DNA of 64,000 nucleotides, taken from positions 235,484 to 299,483 of the forward strand of contig PASF01000001.1 in NCBI GenBank assembly GCA_002711845.1, in the 5' to 3' direction. The position numbers and the translations under genes were made by a program. This document shows, in pieces, positions 53,264 through 61,988 of the stretch (position 1 is the stretch's first letter; each line of letters begins with the position of its first letter). The notes beneath the pieces are model-generated. The model ran no database searches. It saw nothing but the letters and a program-made list of their open reading frames with translations, and was not told the origin of the DNA. The stretch comes from Gammaproteobacteria bacterium (GTDB lineage: Bacteria > Pseudomonadota > Gammaproteobacteria > Pseudomonadales > Pseudohongiellaceae).

Positions 53264-55606
53264 TTGAAAGCGCAATGGGAGCCGCCAAGTCAGAAGCTTC
53301 ATGATGTTGAAAAATGTAGGGACGAACGCGAGATGGGACTGACACGATGGCAGGACGCTGCGCGGCTGTCGGCGTTGACTCTGGGTATGGTCCTGGTCCT
53401 GGTCCTGCCCGCACCACTGCTGGCGCAGCTGCCACCACCGCCCCCGGCGAATCTGCCCGACCCGCTGGTATTCGCCGGCTCGAACGACTATCCCCCGTTT
53501 CAGTGGCTGGATGAAAACGGCACGCCGCAGGGCTTTGTCGTCGATCTGCAGAATGCCATCGCGCGTCAGCATGGCCTGCAGGCCAGGCATCGGCTTATGG
53601 AGTGGGATGAGGCCGTAGAAGCCGTCGAGTCCGGCGACGCGGATGTGGTAGCGCTGTTTGTGTCGGAAGATCGCGAGGCGCGGTTCAGCTTCACGTCGCC
53701 AGTCTATTACGTCGCCCATGCCATCTATGCGGCCTCGCCTGAAACGGTGCAGAGGGATCATGAAGACCTCGCCGGCATGCGGGTCGCAGTCCTGAACAGC
53801 GGTTATGCGCAGAACCGCCTGATCGAGAGTCAGCCTGGCGTTGAACTGGTACCGGCGGGGGACATCCGGGCTGCGTTATTGGCGGTGGCGGAGGGTCGCG
53901 CCGATATTGCTGTCGTTGCCGGCCATACCGCGCGGCATGTCATCTCCGAAGACAGCCTGGATATCCAGCAGGTGAGTCCGCCTTTCTGGCCCAGACCCTA
54001 TGCTTTTGCCGTCAGGCAGGGTCGTGATGACCTGCACGCGTGGCTTGAGGAGCAGGTGAGCCTGCAGCAGGCGACGGGGACCTATTTCCAGATACACGCG
54101 AACTGGCTCTCGGAACTGGAATGGCGGCCGATCGACTGGCGAGATCACCTGCGCACGGTTGTTTGGATAGCGCTGACGCTGCTGGTACTGGCGGGCCTCA
54201 GCTACGCCTGGCTATGGTCCTTGCGCCGCCAGGTCACTCACAAGACTGCACAACTGTCCAGGGAGCTTGAATCCCGCCGATTGTTGCAACAAGAGTTACA
54301 GTACCGGGTCGAATACGACACCTTGACCGGATTGCCTAACCGGGATGCCTTCATCAGCAAGCTTGATGAGCTGATCAAGGCTTCTCCCGGGTGGTCGCCG
54401 ACCATTGCCCTGATCCAGCTGGACAACCTCGAGCAGTTGATCACTGGCTTCAGCCACTCGGTGGCGCTGGAATTGCAGAAAGCCTTCGGCAGCCTGCTGG
54501 AAGCCCAGGAGGCACAGTTGGTCGGACACTTCGGTTCAGGGCTTTTCGCCATGGCTGCCCGCAATCCGCTGGAAGGCAACAGGGTCGTCGAACGGCTGAC
54601 CGAGCCGCTGAAACTGGGTAGCGTTGATCTTGATCCCATGTTTGTCGTGGGCGTGGTCAATGAAGCTGCGCTGCAAACCGGGGAGGGGGCCGATGAGGTG
54701 ATCCGCCGGGGGGTGCTGGCCGTGTCCGTGGCCCGTGAGTTGCATCGCCGCTGGGTGATCTACAGTCCGGATCTGGAGCCCGATGTCGAAGACCTGCTCC
54801 TGCTGCAGGACTTTCATCGCCACGGCACCCGTGACATGTTCCTGGAGTACCAGCCCAAGGTGGACCTGGCCAGTGGTCGGATACAGCAAGCGGAGGCATT
54901 GATTCGCTGGCGCCATCCGACCCTGGGGCTGATTCCACCGGGACGATTTGTTCCCATGCTGGAACACGCCGGACTGACGCATTGGATTACGCGCTGGGTG
55001 ATTGAGGAGAGCAGCGCCATGTTGCAGCGCACGGGTCTGGGCGACTCAGGTTTCTGTATCAGCGTTAACCTGTCTCCCCAGGACTTGATGGAGCCGGAGC
55101 TCATCGACTTTATTCTCCAAAGCGTGGCGCAGTCGAGGTCGCCTTGCAGCCTCTGGTTTGAAATCACTGAAACCGGCTTGATCCATGATCCGGTGCGCAT
55201 GCGTGAGACACTCACCCATCTTCACGACGCCGGCGCCCGCTTTTCGGTGGACGATTTTGGTACCGGTTATGCCTCGCTCTCCTACATGAGCGAGTTTCCC
55301 GTGGATGAGGTCAAGATAGACAGGAGCTTCGTCGGGGCTATGCTCGCCAATGAGCGCCACTTTATGATCGTACGTTCCACCATTGCCCTGGCCCACGAGC
55401 TTGGGCTGCCCGTGACCGCCGAAGGGGTAGAGGACAAAGCGACCCTGGAGGCACTGGCCGCCATGAACTGCGATACGGTTCAGGGCTTCTTCTTCTCCCG
55501 GCCGCTGGAGGAGGCAAGCCTGCTAAGTTTCCTGGACACAACGCTGGATGACAAACTGTCGGGAATCGCCCAGCGCCAGGCGTCAGCCCGACCTCGAGAT
55601 GGTTAA
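53264..55606 (+). CDS. SBP3-sensor, degenerate GGDEF and EAL c-di-GMP phosphodiesterase
   Basis: A 780-residue signalling protein. After an export segment comes a periplasmic solute-binding domain (about residues 65-285; FAGSNDYPPFQWLDENG). A transmembrane helix (about 298-320) and short coiled coil lead to a GGDEF domain (DTLTGLPNRDAF) whose signature is HFGSG instead of GGDEF, so it should not synthesise c-di-GMP. The EAL domain retains AEALIRW, SVNLSP, EITETG, DDFGTG, VKIDRSF and EGVE, so it should be active. TTG 53264 has a strong AAGGAG; ATG 53333 is the alternative start. Confidence 0.92.
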   Translation: MKAQWEPPSQKLHDVEKCRDEREMGLTRWQDAARLSALTLGMVLVLVLPAPLLAQLPPPPPANLPDPLVFAGSNDYPPFQWLDENGTPQGFVVDLQNAIARQHGLQARHRLMEWDEAVEAVESGDADVVALFVSEDREARFSFTSPVYYVAHAIYAASPETVQRDHEDLAGMRVAVLNSGYAQNRLIESQPGVELVPAGDIRAALLAVAEGRADIAVVAGHTARHVISEDSLDIQQVSPPFWPRPYAFAVRQGRDDLHAWLEEQVSLQQATGTYFQIHANWLSELEWRPIDWRDHLRTVVWIALTLLVLAGLSYAWLWSLRRQVTHKTAQLSRELESRRLLQQELQYRVEYDTLTGLPNRDAFISKLDELIKASPGWSPTIALIQLDNLEQLITGFSHSVALELQKAFGSLLEAQEAQLVGHFGSGLFAMAARNPLEGNRVVERLTEPLKLGSVDLDPMFVVGVVNEAALQTGEGADEVIRRGVLAVSVARELHRRWVIYSPDLEPDVEDLLLLQDFHRHGTRDMFLEYQPKVDLASGRIQQAEALIRWRHPTLGLIPPGRFVPMLEHAGLTHWITRWVIEESSAMLQRTGLGDSGFCISVNLSPQDLMEPELIDFILQSVAQSRSPCSLWFEITETGLIHDPVRMRETLTHLHDAGARFSVDDFGTGYASLSYMSEFPVDEVKIDRSFVGAMLANERHFMIVRSTIALAHELGLPVTAEGVEDKATLEALAAMNCDTVQGFFFSRPLEEASLLSFLDTTLDDKLSGIAQRQASARPRDG

Positions 55607-55614
55607 TGGCGTCG

Positions 55615-56559
55615 TCACTGCGCGCCCAGCCACCAGCGGATCGTGTCGGTCACTGTATCCGGTGCATCCTGCTGCACAAAATGGCCCGCATCCGGCACCG
55701 CGACAATGGTGGTGCCGGCATCATTCCAGTCCCAGGTATTGTTAAGGCCGTCAGAGTGCAGTGCGGTGTCATCCAGACCGTGCAGCACCAGCAGTGGCAC
55801 GTCCAGTTGTGGCACCTCGGGCGAGATCGGCGGTGGCGTGGCTGAAAACGCCGGCAGTGGCGGGAAGTTGCGCTTGTAGTAGGCCAGCATGGCGTCAAAG
55901 TCGGACTGCGCAAAAGCCTCGACATAACGTTGGCGTGCCACCGGGTCCTGCACCCAGCCGGCCAGCGTCTGCGGCATCATCGGTCCACCAAAAAAGATAT
56001 TGGGATCTGACGGGCTGCCACCCTGAAAGGCCCGAGCATATCCGCTATTGGCGCGTTGTTCCTCGTTAATGGTCAACTCCCGGATCATGCCGTGAGGATG
56101 TGGCAGGTTCATCACCACCAGCCGGTCCACCATCTGCGGATAGGCGAAGGCAAAGTTCCACGCCACCATGCCGCCCCAGTCGTGGCCCACGATAATGGCA
56201 CTGTCCTGGCCGAGCTCATTGATCACGGCAGCAACATCTGCGGTCAGCAGACGCATGTCATAATTCTCATCGCCCGCGGGCTGGCCGCTCAGGTTGTAGC
56301 CGCGCTGATCAATGGCAACGACCTGATACTGATCCTGCAAACCTTCCATCTGATGCCGCCAGCTGTACCAGAAATCCGGAAAGCCATGAATCATCACCAT
56401 CAACGGACCTTCACCCACCGTGGCGTAGTGAATGCGTACCCCGTCATTGTCGGCGTAACCGTGAGTCGCCGTGTCCCAGACATCGGCGTGCAGCATGGTT
56501 GTTGCCAACAGCCCTGCGATCAGGGCGACCTTTGTTGCCAAGCGCGTGATGATGTTCAT
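55615..56559 (-). CDS. exported alpha/beta hydrolase, epoxide-hydrolase/dehalogenase-like
   Basis: A 314-residue protein with a signal peptide (about residues 1-24). Motifs in order are HGFPDFWYSWRHQ (oxyanion hole), AIDQRGYNLSGQP, nucleophile Asp in VGHDWGGMVAWN and the catalytic His in DAGHFVQQ. Asp nucleophile plus HGFP places it among epoxide hydrolases or haloacetate dehalogenases. ATG 56559 is preferred over ATG 56565 because GGAG is eight rather than two bases away. It is convergent with the EAL gene, leaving an 8-base gap. Confidence 0.87.
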   Translation of the reverse strand: MNIITRLATKVALIAGLLATTMLHADVWDTATHGYADNDGVRIHYATVGEGPLMVMIHGFPDFWYSWRHQMEGLQDQYQVVAIDQRGYNLSGQPAGDENYDMRLLTADVAAVINELGQDSAIIVGHDWGGMVAWNFAFAYPQMVDRLVVMNLPHPHGMIRELTINEEQRANSGYARAFQGGSPSDPNIFFGGPMMPQTLAGWVQDPVARQRYVEAFAQSDFDAMLAYYKRNFPPLPAFSATPPPISPEVPQLDVPLLVLHGLDDTALHSDGLNNTWDWNDAGTTIVAVPDAGHFVQQDAPDTVTDTIRWWLGAQ

Positions 56560-56739
56560 GAGCATGTCTCCGTCAGTCTTGCGGTTGCTTTGTCATCGAC
56601 TTGCAGTGAAACGGATTATGCGACGGGAGTAAAGTGCCATCACCTGGTTATTTGCAGGCGGCGATGGTGGTGACAGCCCTACAATCTAACCCGTCAGCAT
56701 CAGCGTAGAAGTCATATTACAACGTATCGAGTAATGCTA

Positions 56740-57372
56740 ATGTACCGCACAACCGGTCGATTTTTGCTTGCCTTTTGTCTGATCTTTAGCTGGACATCCG
56801 TCATGGCCATAGAAGAACCTGAATATGCCGTCATCAATCGTGTTGGTGATATCGAATTTCGCCAATATAAAGCGTATCTGCTGGCCGAGACCCTGGTGGC
56901 AGGCGAAAGCAGCCAGTCACGCACTGCCAATACCGGGTTCAGACGCCTGTTCAACTACATCTCCGGAGACAATGCGGTGCAGAGCAAGATCGCCATGACC
57001 GCACCCGTGCAGCAGCAGCCTGTGTCCCAAAAAATCGCCATGACGGCACCCGTGCAACAGACTCCCTCGGTAGATGGCTGGCTGATCGCCTTTGTGGTGC
57101 CGGGTGAGTTTGATCTGCAGACCGTGCCGCAGCCTACCGGCGCGGACGTGTCCATTCGGGAGGTGCCCGAGCAAGTGATGGCGGTGCTGACGTACTCAGG
57201 CCGCTGGACCGAGGACAACCACCGCCAACATCGCCAGACATTGATAGATGCCCTGGCAGGGATGGCCATCGATACCCTCGGCGAACCTGTCTCCGCGGCC
57301 TATAATTCGCCGTTTTCACTGCCGTTCATGCGGCGCAATGAAGTGATGGTTGCGGTAGCAAAAGCGCCCTGA
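56740..57372 (+). CDS. SOUL-family heme-binding protein, exported
   Basis: A 210-residue protein with a signal peptide (ending VMA near residue 22). The SOUL domain starts EEPEYAVINRVGDIEFRQY and includes FNYISGDN, then two copies of KIAMTAPVQQ (45 bp apart). The C-terminal part has VLTYSGRWTEDN and YNSPFSLPFMRRNEV. The doubled IAMTAPV is usual in bacterial SOUL proteins. They bind heme or tetrapyrroles, function unsettled. ATG 56740 is better spaced from GAG than ATG 56734. Confidence 0.9.
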   Translation: MYRTTGRFLLAFCLIFSWTSVMAIEEPEYAVINRVGDIEFRQYKAYLLAETLVAGESSQSRTANTGFRRLFNYISGDNAVQSKIAMTAPVQQQPVSQKIAMTAPVQQTPSVDGWLIAFVVPGEFDLQTVPQPTGADVSIREVPEQVMAVLTYSGRWTEDNHRQHRQTLIDALAGMAIDTLGEPVSAAYNSPFSLPFMRRNEVMVAVAKAP

Positions 57373-57404
57373 GTCAGGCCCGATTGCCTGGCAATATGTC
57401 GCCC

Positions 57405-57556
57405 TTACTGCTGGCGCGCGGCATCTTCCGCCTCCTGCCGCCGGCCATCATGCCCGGTCCGGACATGTCTCCCGCGCCGGTGGCATAACGTACGCCAACG
57501 TTGCGGCGCTGAAACTCGGCATTGGAACCAGTGGTGGCTTTGGTGTACGGTTCGGT
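57405..57556 (-). pseudogene. decayed C-terminal gene fragment with frameshift
   Basis: In one minus-strand frame about 42 codons read EPYTKATTGSNAEFQRR, then NVGVRYATGAGDMSGPGMM, with codon choice like neighbouring genes. Near 57432 the frame must shift by one to continue QEAEDAARQQ and a stop at 57405. Upstream an in-frame TAG (57557-57559) and then the GMC gene cut it off. It looks like the tail of a gene lost by rearrangement. The parent family was not recognised, and a chance open stretch cannot be excluded. Confidence 0.35.
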
Positions 57557-57598
57557 CTAAGATCGGACTCAATAATCACAATTATGCAGGACTCTGCC

Positions 57599-59386
57599 AT
57601 GCCGATGATCCGCGCCGAAGATGCCACCAAAGACTACGATGTCATCATTGTCGGTTCCGGCGCCGGGGGTGGTCAGATGGCATTCACGCTGACGCTGGCC
57701 GGCATCAAATGTCTGATGCTGGAAGCCGGGCGCGGGTATGATCCGGTTACCGAGACACCGATGTTCCAGCGCCGCGATCAGGCGCCTCTCTTGGGTAACT
57801 CGACGCCGGACAAGGAATTCGGTTTCCACGATGCTACCGTCGACGGCGGTTGGCAGATGCCCGCGGAACCCTACACTCAGGCCAGCGACAAACCGGAAGA
57901 ACAGTTCTGGTGGTGGCGCGCACGCATGATGGGTGGCCGCACCAACCACTGGGGGCGGATATCACTACGTAACGGCCCCTACGACTTCAAACCAAGGACG
58001 CGTGACGGGCTGGGTCTGGACTGGCCGGTCGACTACGACGATATTGAACCGTATTACACAAAAGTGGAACAGCTTATCGGGGTCTATGGCTCCAACGAAG
58101 GCCTGGAGAACACGCCCAACTCCCCCGAGGGCGTGCTGCAGCCACCGCCCAAAGGCCGTGCCGGCGAACTGCTGGCGCAGAAACATGGCAAGACTCTGGG
58201 CATTCCCATCATCCCCATTCATCGCGCGGTACTGACACAGAAGCTGGATGCCGACCGGCTGCCAGCGGTCCTGTTTCCCGGCAACACCTGGGCGCAGAAG
58301 ATTGTGGGTGACGCCATGCGTGCCCGCGCTGCCTGCTTCTGGGCAACACCGTGCGGACGTGGCTGTTCCACCGGCGCCAATTACCAGAGCACCACCGTGC
58401 ACCTGCCGCCCGCGCTGGCCACCGGCAATCTGGATATTGTTGCCAACGCCCACGTGCGTGAGGTGGTGGTGGGCGCTGATGGCAAGGCTCGTGGCGTGAT
58501 GTTTATTGACAAGACCACCGGCCAGGATGTGCGGGTCAACGCCAAAGCCGTGGTGCTGGCCGCCAGCAGCGGCGAAACCGTGCGCATCATGCTCAATTCC
58601 AAAAGCACGCTGTTCCCTGACGGCCTGGCCAATGGCTCCGGGCTGGTCGGCAAATACATCATGGATACCGTCGGCACCAGCCTGCAGGGCCAGATACCTG
58701 CATTGGAAAACCTGCCCCCGTATAACGAGGACGGGGCAGGTGGCTCACATTTTTATGCGCCCTGGTGGCTGTACCAGCAGGCAGAGGCGTTGGGCTTTCC
58801 GCGTGGCTATCACATCGAGATGGGCGCTACCCGCGGCATGCCCGGCGGCGGCAATCCACTGCCCGATGACCTGGGCGATGGTGCCTACGGCAGCCGCTAC
58901 AAACAGGAGGCGCGGCGTTACTACGGCTCGTTTATGGGTTTTGCCTGCCGTGGCGAGATGATTCCCAACGACAACTGTTTTGCCGAGCTGGACAACAGCA
59001 CCACCGACGCCTGGGGTATACCGGTACTGAAGTGGCACTGGTTATGGGCCGAGCACGAGCAGCGCATGTGTGACCATGCAGAGCGAACCTTCAAGGACCT
59101 GATAGAAACCATGGGCGGCACCGTACGCAGCGTGACCAACGGCCGCAACCGTATCGAACCGGGCGGCAAGATCATCCACGAGGTCGGCGGCGCCATCATG
59201 GGCACAGACGCGGCTACCTCGGTGTGTAATGGCTTTAGCCAGACCTGGGAAGTGCCGAACCTGTTCCTGGTCGACGGCACACCGTTTCCGTCCAACGCCG
59301 ACAAGAATCCCACTCTCACCATCATGGCGCTGGCCTGGCGTGCGGGAGATTATCTGGTCGATCAGTCAAGAAGGGGGCTGCTGTAA
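57599..59386 (+). CDS. GMC-family flavoprotein dehydrogenase, large subunit
   Basis: A 595-residue protein. The FAD-binding motif IVGSGAGGGQMAF is near the N-terminus. MMGGRTNHWGRISLR and WPVDYDDIEPYYTKVE follow, as in gluconate/sorbitol-type membrane dehydrogenases. Near the C-terminus are HEVGGAIMG and NLFLVDGTPFPSNADKNPTLTIMALAWR, the GMC active-site and FAD-closing segment. It probably oxidises a sugar or alcohol and passes electrons onward. ATG 57599 has AGGA seven bases upstream; ATG 57584 does not. The stop overlaps the small-subunit start (TAATG). Confidence 0.92.
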   Translation: MPMIRAEDATKDYDVIIVGSGAGGGQMAFTLTLAGIKCLMLEAGRGYDPVTETPMFQRRDQAPLLGNSTPDKEFGFHDATVDGGWQMPAEPYTQASDKPEEQFWWWRARMMGGRTNHWGRISLRNGPYDFKPRTRDGLGLDWPVDYDDIEPYYTKVEQLIGVYGSNEGLENTPNSPEGVLQPPPKGRAGELLAQKHGKTLGIPIIPIHRAVLTQKLDADRLPAVLFPGNTWAQKIVGDAMRARAACFWATPCGRGCSTGANYQSTTVHLPPALATGNLDIVANAHVREVVVGADGKARGVMFIDKTTGQDVRVNAKAVVLAASSGETVRIMLNSKSTLFPDGLANGSGLVGKYIMDTVGTSLQGQIPALENLPPYNEDGAGGSHFYAPWWLYQQAEALGFPRGYHIEMGATRGMPGGGNPLPDDLGDGAYGSRYKQEARRYYGSFMGFACRGEMIPNDNCFAELDNSTTDAWGIPVLKWHWLWAEHEQRMCDHAERTFKDLIETMGGTVRSVTNGRNRIEPGGKIIHEVGGAIMGTDAATSVCNGFSQTWEVPNLFLVDGTPFPSNADKNPTLTIMALAWRAGDYLVDQSRRGLL

Positions 59387-60117
59387 TGTCGCACAATTAT
59401 CAGGATCAGAACCAGAATCAGGAGCCGGATGCCTTCGGCGCCGTGCCCATCGTCGTCAACCAGACGCCGCGTCTGCCGCGCCGTACCGTGATCAAATGGT
59501 TTGTTGCCGTGGCCGCCAGTCTGCAGTTGGGCGATGCCCAGGTGTTCGGCGCCGAACCCGGGCCCGGTGAGCCAGTGATTACCGCCAACGGATACGGTAA
59601 AGACCCGCTGCTTAACCAGACACACAATCCCGGCGATCTGTGGCCGCTGACGCTGAGTCCGGCCCAGCGCGCCGCCGCCATTGCCCTGGCCGATGTCATT
59701 CTGCCTGCCGACAATCTGGGGCCGGCTGCCAGTCAGCTGCGCTGTGTCGATTTTCTCGATGAGTGGGTCAGTGCGCCGTACCCCGCCCAATTGCGCGATC
59801 GCGAACTCGTGCTGCCGGGACTCGACTGGCTTGACGTCGAAGCCGGGCGACGCTTTGGGGATGTGTTTGCGTCCCTGACCCTGGCCCAGCAGCAGGCCAT
59901 CTGCGACGACATCTGTTTCGAACCCCGCGCTGGCGAGAACTTCAAGACTGCTGCCCGTTTCTTCAGCCGCTTCCGCTCGCTGGCCGCTGCTGCTTATTAC
60001 GCCACGACGGCCGGCTGGGAAGCCATCGGTTACGTAGGCAATCAGCCGTCCCTGACCTATGACGGGCCGCCCGATGAGGTGCTGGCGCGGCTTGGGGTGG
60101 AGCAGACAGTGGCATGA
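59386..60117 (+). CDS. gluconate 2-dehydrogenase subunit 3 family protein (Tat-exported)
   Basis: A 243-residue protein with a Tat motif LPRRTVIKWFVAVAAS. The subunit-3 domain follows: LTLSPAQRAAAIALADVILPADNLGPAAS, VDFLDEWV and FASLTLAQQQAICDDIC. It is the chaperone/escort subunit of GMC dehydrogenases; the large subunit lacks its own signal and is likely carried through Tat by this partner. A one-base overlap couples the genes. No cytochrome c subunit follows. Confidence 0.92.
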   Translation: MSHNYQDQNQNQEPDAFGAVPIVVNQTPRLPRRTVIKWFVAVAASLQLGDAQVFGAEPGPGEPVITANGYGKDPLLNQTHNPGDLWPLTLSPAQRAAAIALADVILPADNLGPAASQLRCVDFLDEWVSAPYPAQLRDRELVLPGLDWLDVEAGRRFGDVFASLTLAQQQAICDDICFEPRAGENFKTAARFFSRFRSLAAAAYYATTAGWEAIGYVGNQPSLTYDGPPDEVLARLGVEQTVA

Positions 60118-60211
60118 CGGCCAACGCCGGTTATCTGGCTTGACCGCTCCCGCAGGCTCTGTGAATATCTGGCCTAACCAGATTGTCTGTCACGTCCATT
60201 GGAGAATGCCC

Positions 60212-61453
60212 ATGCGCCGGTTGCTTGTTGTCTGCCTGTTTGTTGTTGCGCTGTTGCCTTTGCCACTGCAGGCGCAGCCCCGGTCCCTGGACGATGCACT
60301 GGCGGATCCGGCGGTGCAGCAGGGCCTGGCGCAGATCGACAACAGCGCACAGCTGACGGCTCAGGCACTGGTGCAGATCGGCAGCATCATTTCACCCTCC
60401 GGGCAGGAGCACGAGCGCGCTTCTGCTGTCGCGCAGATGATGCGCGAGATCGGCCTGAGTGATGTGACCGTGACTGCCGCGCCGAATGCGGTGGGGCATA
60501 TTCCCGGGCGCTCCGGCCAGGCGCTGGTGTTTGTTTCCACCCTGGATGACCTGGCTACCGTGGCCGAGCATCAACGAGCGGCCGGTGGTCTGCCGATCAT
60601 CGATGGCGACCGGGTGGTCGGGCCGGGCACCAATACCTCTCTCACGACCGTGGCCATGTTGTCAGCCGCGCGCGCTGTGCTGGCACAGGGCATCACGCCC
60701 GAGCATGACCTGGTATTTGCCGCTGTTGCCGAAGAAGAGACCGGGCTGCTGGGCATGAAGGCGCTGTATGCCGACTACCGCGACCAGGCCGTTGCCTTTG
60801 TCGACATCCTGGGTGAGGGCAGCGGCATCAGCTATGGCGCCCTTGGCATTCACTGGTGGCGGGTGCACGCCGAAGGCCCGTCCGGGCACACACTCAACGG
60901 CGGCCTGCCCAACGTCAATCAGGGCATTGGCCGCGCCGTCGACCGTATTCTGCAGATCGACGACCCGCAGCGTTACGACCACCGGCGCACCCGCCTGAAC
61001 GTGGCCATGCTCAACAGCGGCGCCGTGTTCAATCACAAACCCGAGACCGGTTGGTTCTCGCTGGATATGCGTTCGCTGGACCCCGAGCACATTGAGTCGA
61101 TGGAGCAGCAGGTGCGGCAGATCCTGGCAGATGTCACCGACGAGCTGGGTATCAGCTTTCGCATGGAGCCGTTTTCCATGATGCCGCCGGGGCAGATCGA
61201 AGGCGCACGTGACAGCGACCTGGTGCAGACCTCACTGGCGATCTCCGACTATCTGGGCAGCAGCCCGACACTGTCAGACGCCGGTTCGGCCAATCTTAAT
61301 GTGGCCATTGCCGGCGGCACTCTGGCAATCGGTATCTCCAGCGAACGTGGCGGTCAACGGGGTTTTGCCGATGAATGGGCAAGCATCGAGGTGATGCAGC
61401 GCACCGCGAAGAATGCGTTCCTGACGGCGGTGACGCTGGGCGGAGCGCGATAG
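60212..61453 (+). CDS. M20-family peptidase homologue with degenerate metal site, exported
   Basis: A 413-residue protein with a signal peptide (ending LQAQ at residue 22). The M20 fold is clear from IISPSGQEHERASAVAQMMREIG, FAAVAEEETGLLGMKALY and EGPSGHTLNGGLPNVN. However, the usual HxD is STLDD, the GxGxxD ligand region reads GPGTNTSLT, and the terminal His region reads RGGQRGFADEW. Two or three metal ligands therefore appear lost while the EEE catalytic-base region remains. It may be a binding protein or use altered chemistry. GGAG is seven bases before the ATG. Confidence 0.82.
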   Translation: MRRLLVVCLFVVALLPLPLQAQPRSLDDALADPAVQQGLAQIDNSAQLTAQALVQIGSIISPSGQEHERASAVAQMMREIGLSDVTVTAAPNAVGHIPGRSGQALVFVSTLDDLATVAEHQRAAGGLPIIDGDRVVGPGTNTSLTTVAMLSAARAVLAQGITPEHDLVFAAVAEEETGLLGMKALYADYRDQAVAFVDILGEGSGISYGALGIHWWRVHAEGPSGHTLNGGLPNVNQGIGRAVDRILQIDDPQRYDHRRTRLNVAMLNSGAVFNHKPETGWFSLDMRSLDPEHIESMEQQVRQILADVTDELGISFRMEPFSMMPPGQIEGARDSDLVQTSLAISDYLGSSPTLSDAGSANLNVAIAGGTLAIGISSERGGQRGFADEWASIEVMQRTAKNAFLTAVTLGGAR

Positions 61454-61473
61454 CGCCGAGACGGCGGCAAGAA

Positions 61474-61875
61474 TCAGCTCTCCAGACGCGCCGCATCTAC
61501 ATAAAACCACCGTCCGTCCTGCCGCACGAAGCGCGAGTGCTCATGGTGCAACTGCATGTTCCCGTCCGTGTCGCGCCAGTAGGCCTTGAATTCCACCGTG
61601 GCGGTATTGCCCTGCTGTTCACTGTCCACAATGTCCAGTTTCACCCAGTCGGTGTCCGCAGCGCCCATATCGGCGGCGCTGGCCCGCGGGCGGGTGGACG
61701 GGTGCCAGGTCTGCAGCAGGTAGTCGCCCAGCCCGCCCAGGGCAAACGCACTGTAGCGCGAGCGCATCAGTTGTTTTGCTGTGCGCGCGGCACCCGCGCC
61801 GGCGTGGAAGGGGCCACAGCAGGCGGACAGGCGTTTCTGGCTGCCGCAGGGGCATAGGTTGATCTGTTCAGTCAT
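61474..61875 (-). CDS. ychJ: YchJ-family SEC-C motif protein
   Basis: A 133-residue protein. The N-terminal SEC-C zinc motif is CPCGSQKRLSACCG. The YchJ (UPF0225) core follows with TAKQLMRSRYSAFALGGLGDYLLQTWHPSTRP and VEFKAYWRD, then HEHSRFVRQDGRWFYVDA, an NTF2-like fold. The function is not established. It is convergent with the M20 gene, 20 bases between stops. Confidence 0.95.
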   Translation of the reverse strand: MTEQINLCPCGSQKRLSACCGPFHAGAGAARTAKQLMRSRYSAFALGGLGDYLLQTWHPSTRPRASAADMGAADTDWVKLDIVDSEQQGNTATVEFKAYWRDTDGNMQLHHEHSRFVRQDGRWFYVDAARLES

Positions 61876-61940
61876 GGTCCGGGTATTTAACTACAATGAG
61901 GGCGCTGCCGTCTCCTGTGGTGACACGACCTGGCTGTGAT

Positions 61941-61970
61941 AAAAAAAGGGGGCCGAAGCCCCCTGTTTTT
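61941..61970 (-). terminator. intrinsic terminator of the redoxin/monooxygenase gene
   Basis: On the minus strand the sequence reads GGGGGC-TTCG-GCCCCC followed by seven T, just past the stop at 61989. A stable TTCG tetraloop with a U tract is a textbook intrinsic terminator. Confidence 0.93.
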
Positions 61971-61988
61971 ATGCTTGCTGCGTTGGGA

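Noticed and set aside
54300..54600. Active diguanylate cyclase in the SBP-GGDEF-EAL protein
   Set aside because: The signature loop reads HFGSG, so the catalytic GGDEF residues are missing.
56986..57060. 45-bp internal duplication in the SOUL gene as a novelty
   Set aside because: A doubled IAMTAPV segment is common in bacterial SOUL proteins.
57448..57630. 60-codon minus-strand open frame upstream of the GMC gene
   Set aside because: It is in a different frame from the gene-like fragment described here, overlaps the start of the GMC gene and has no sensible features.
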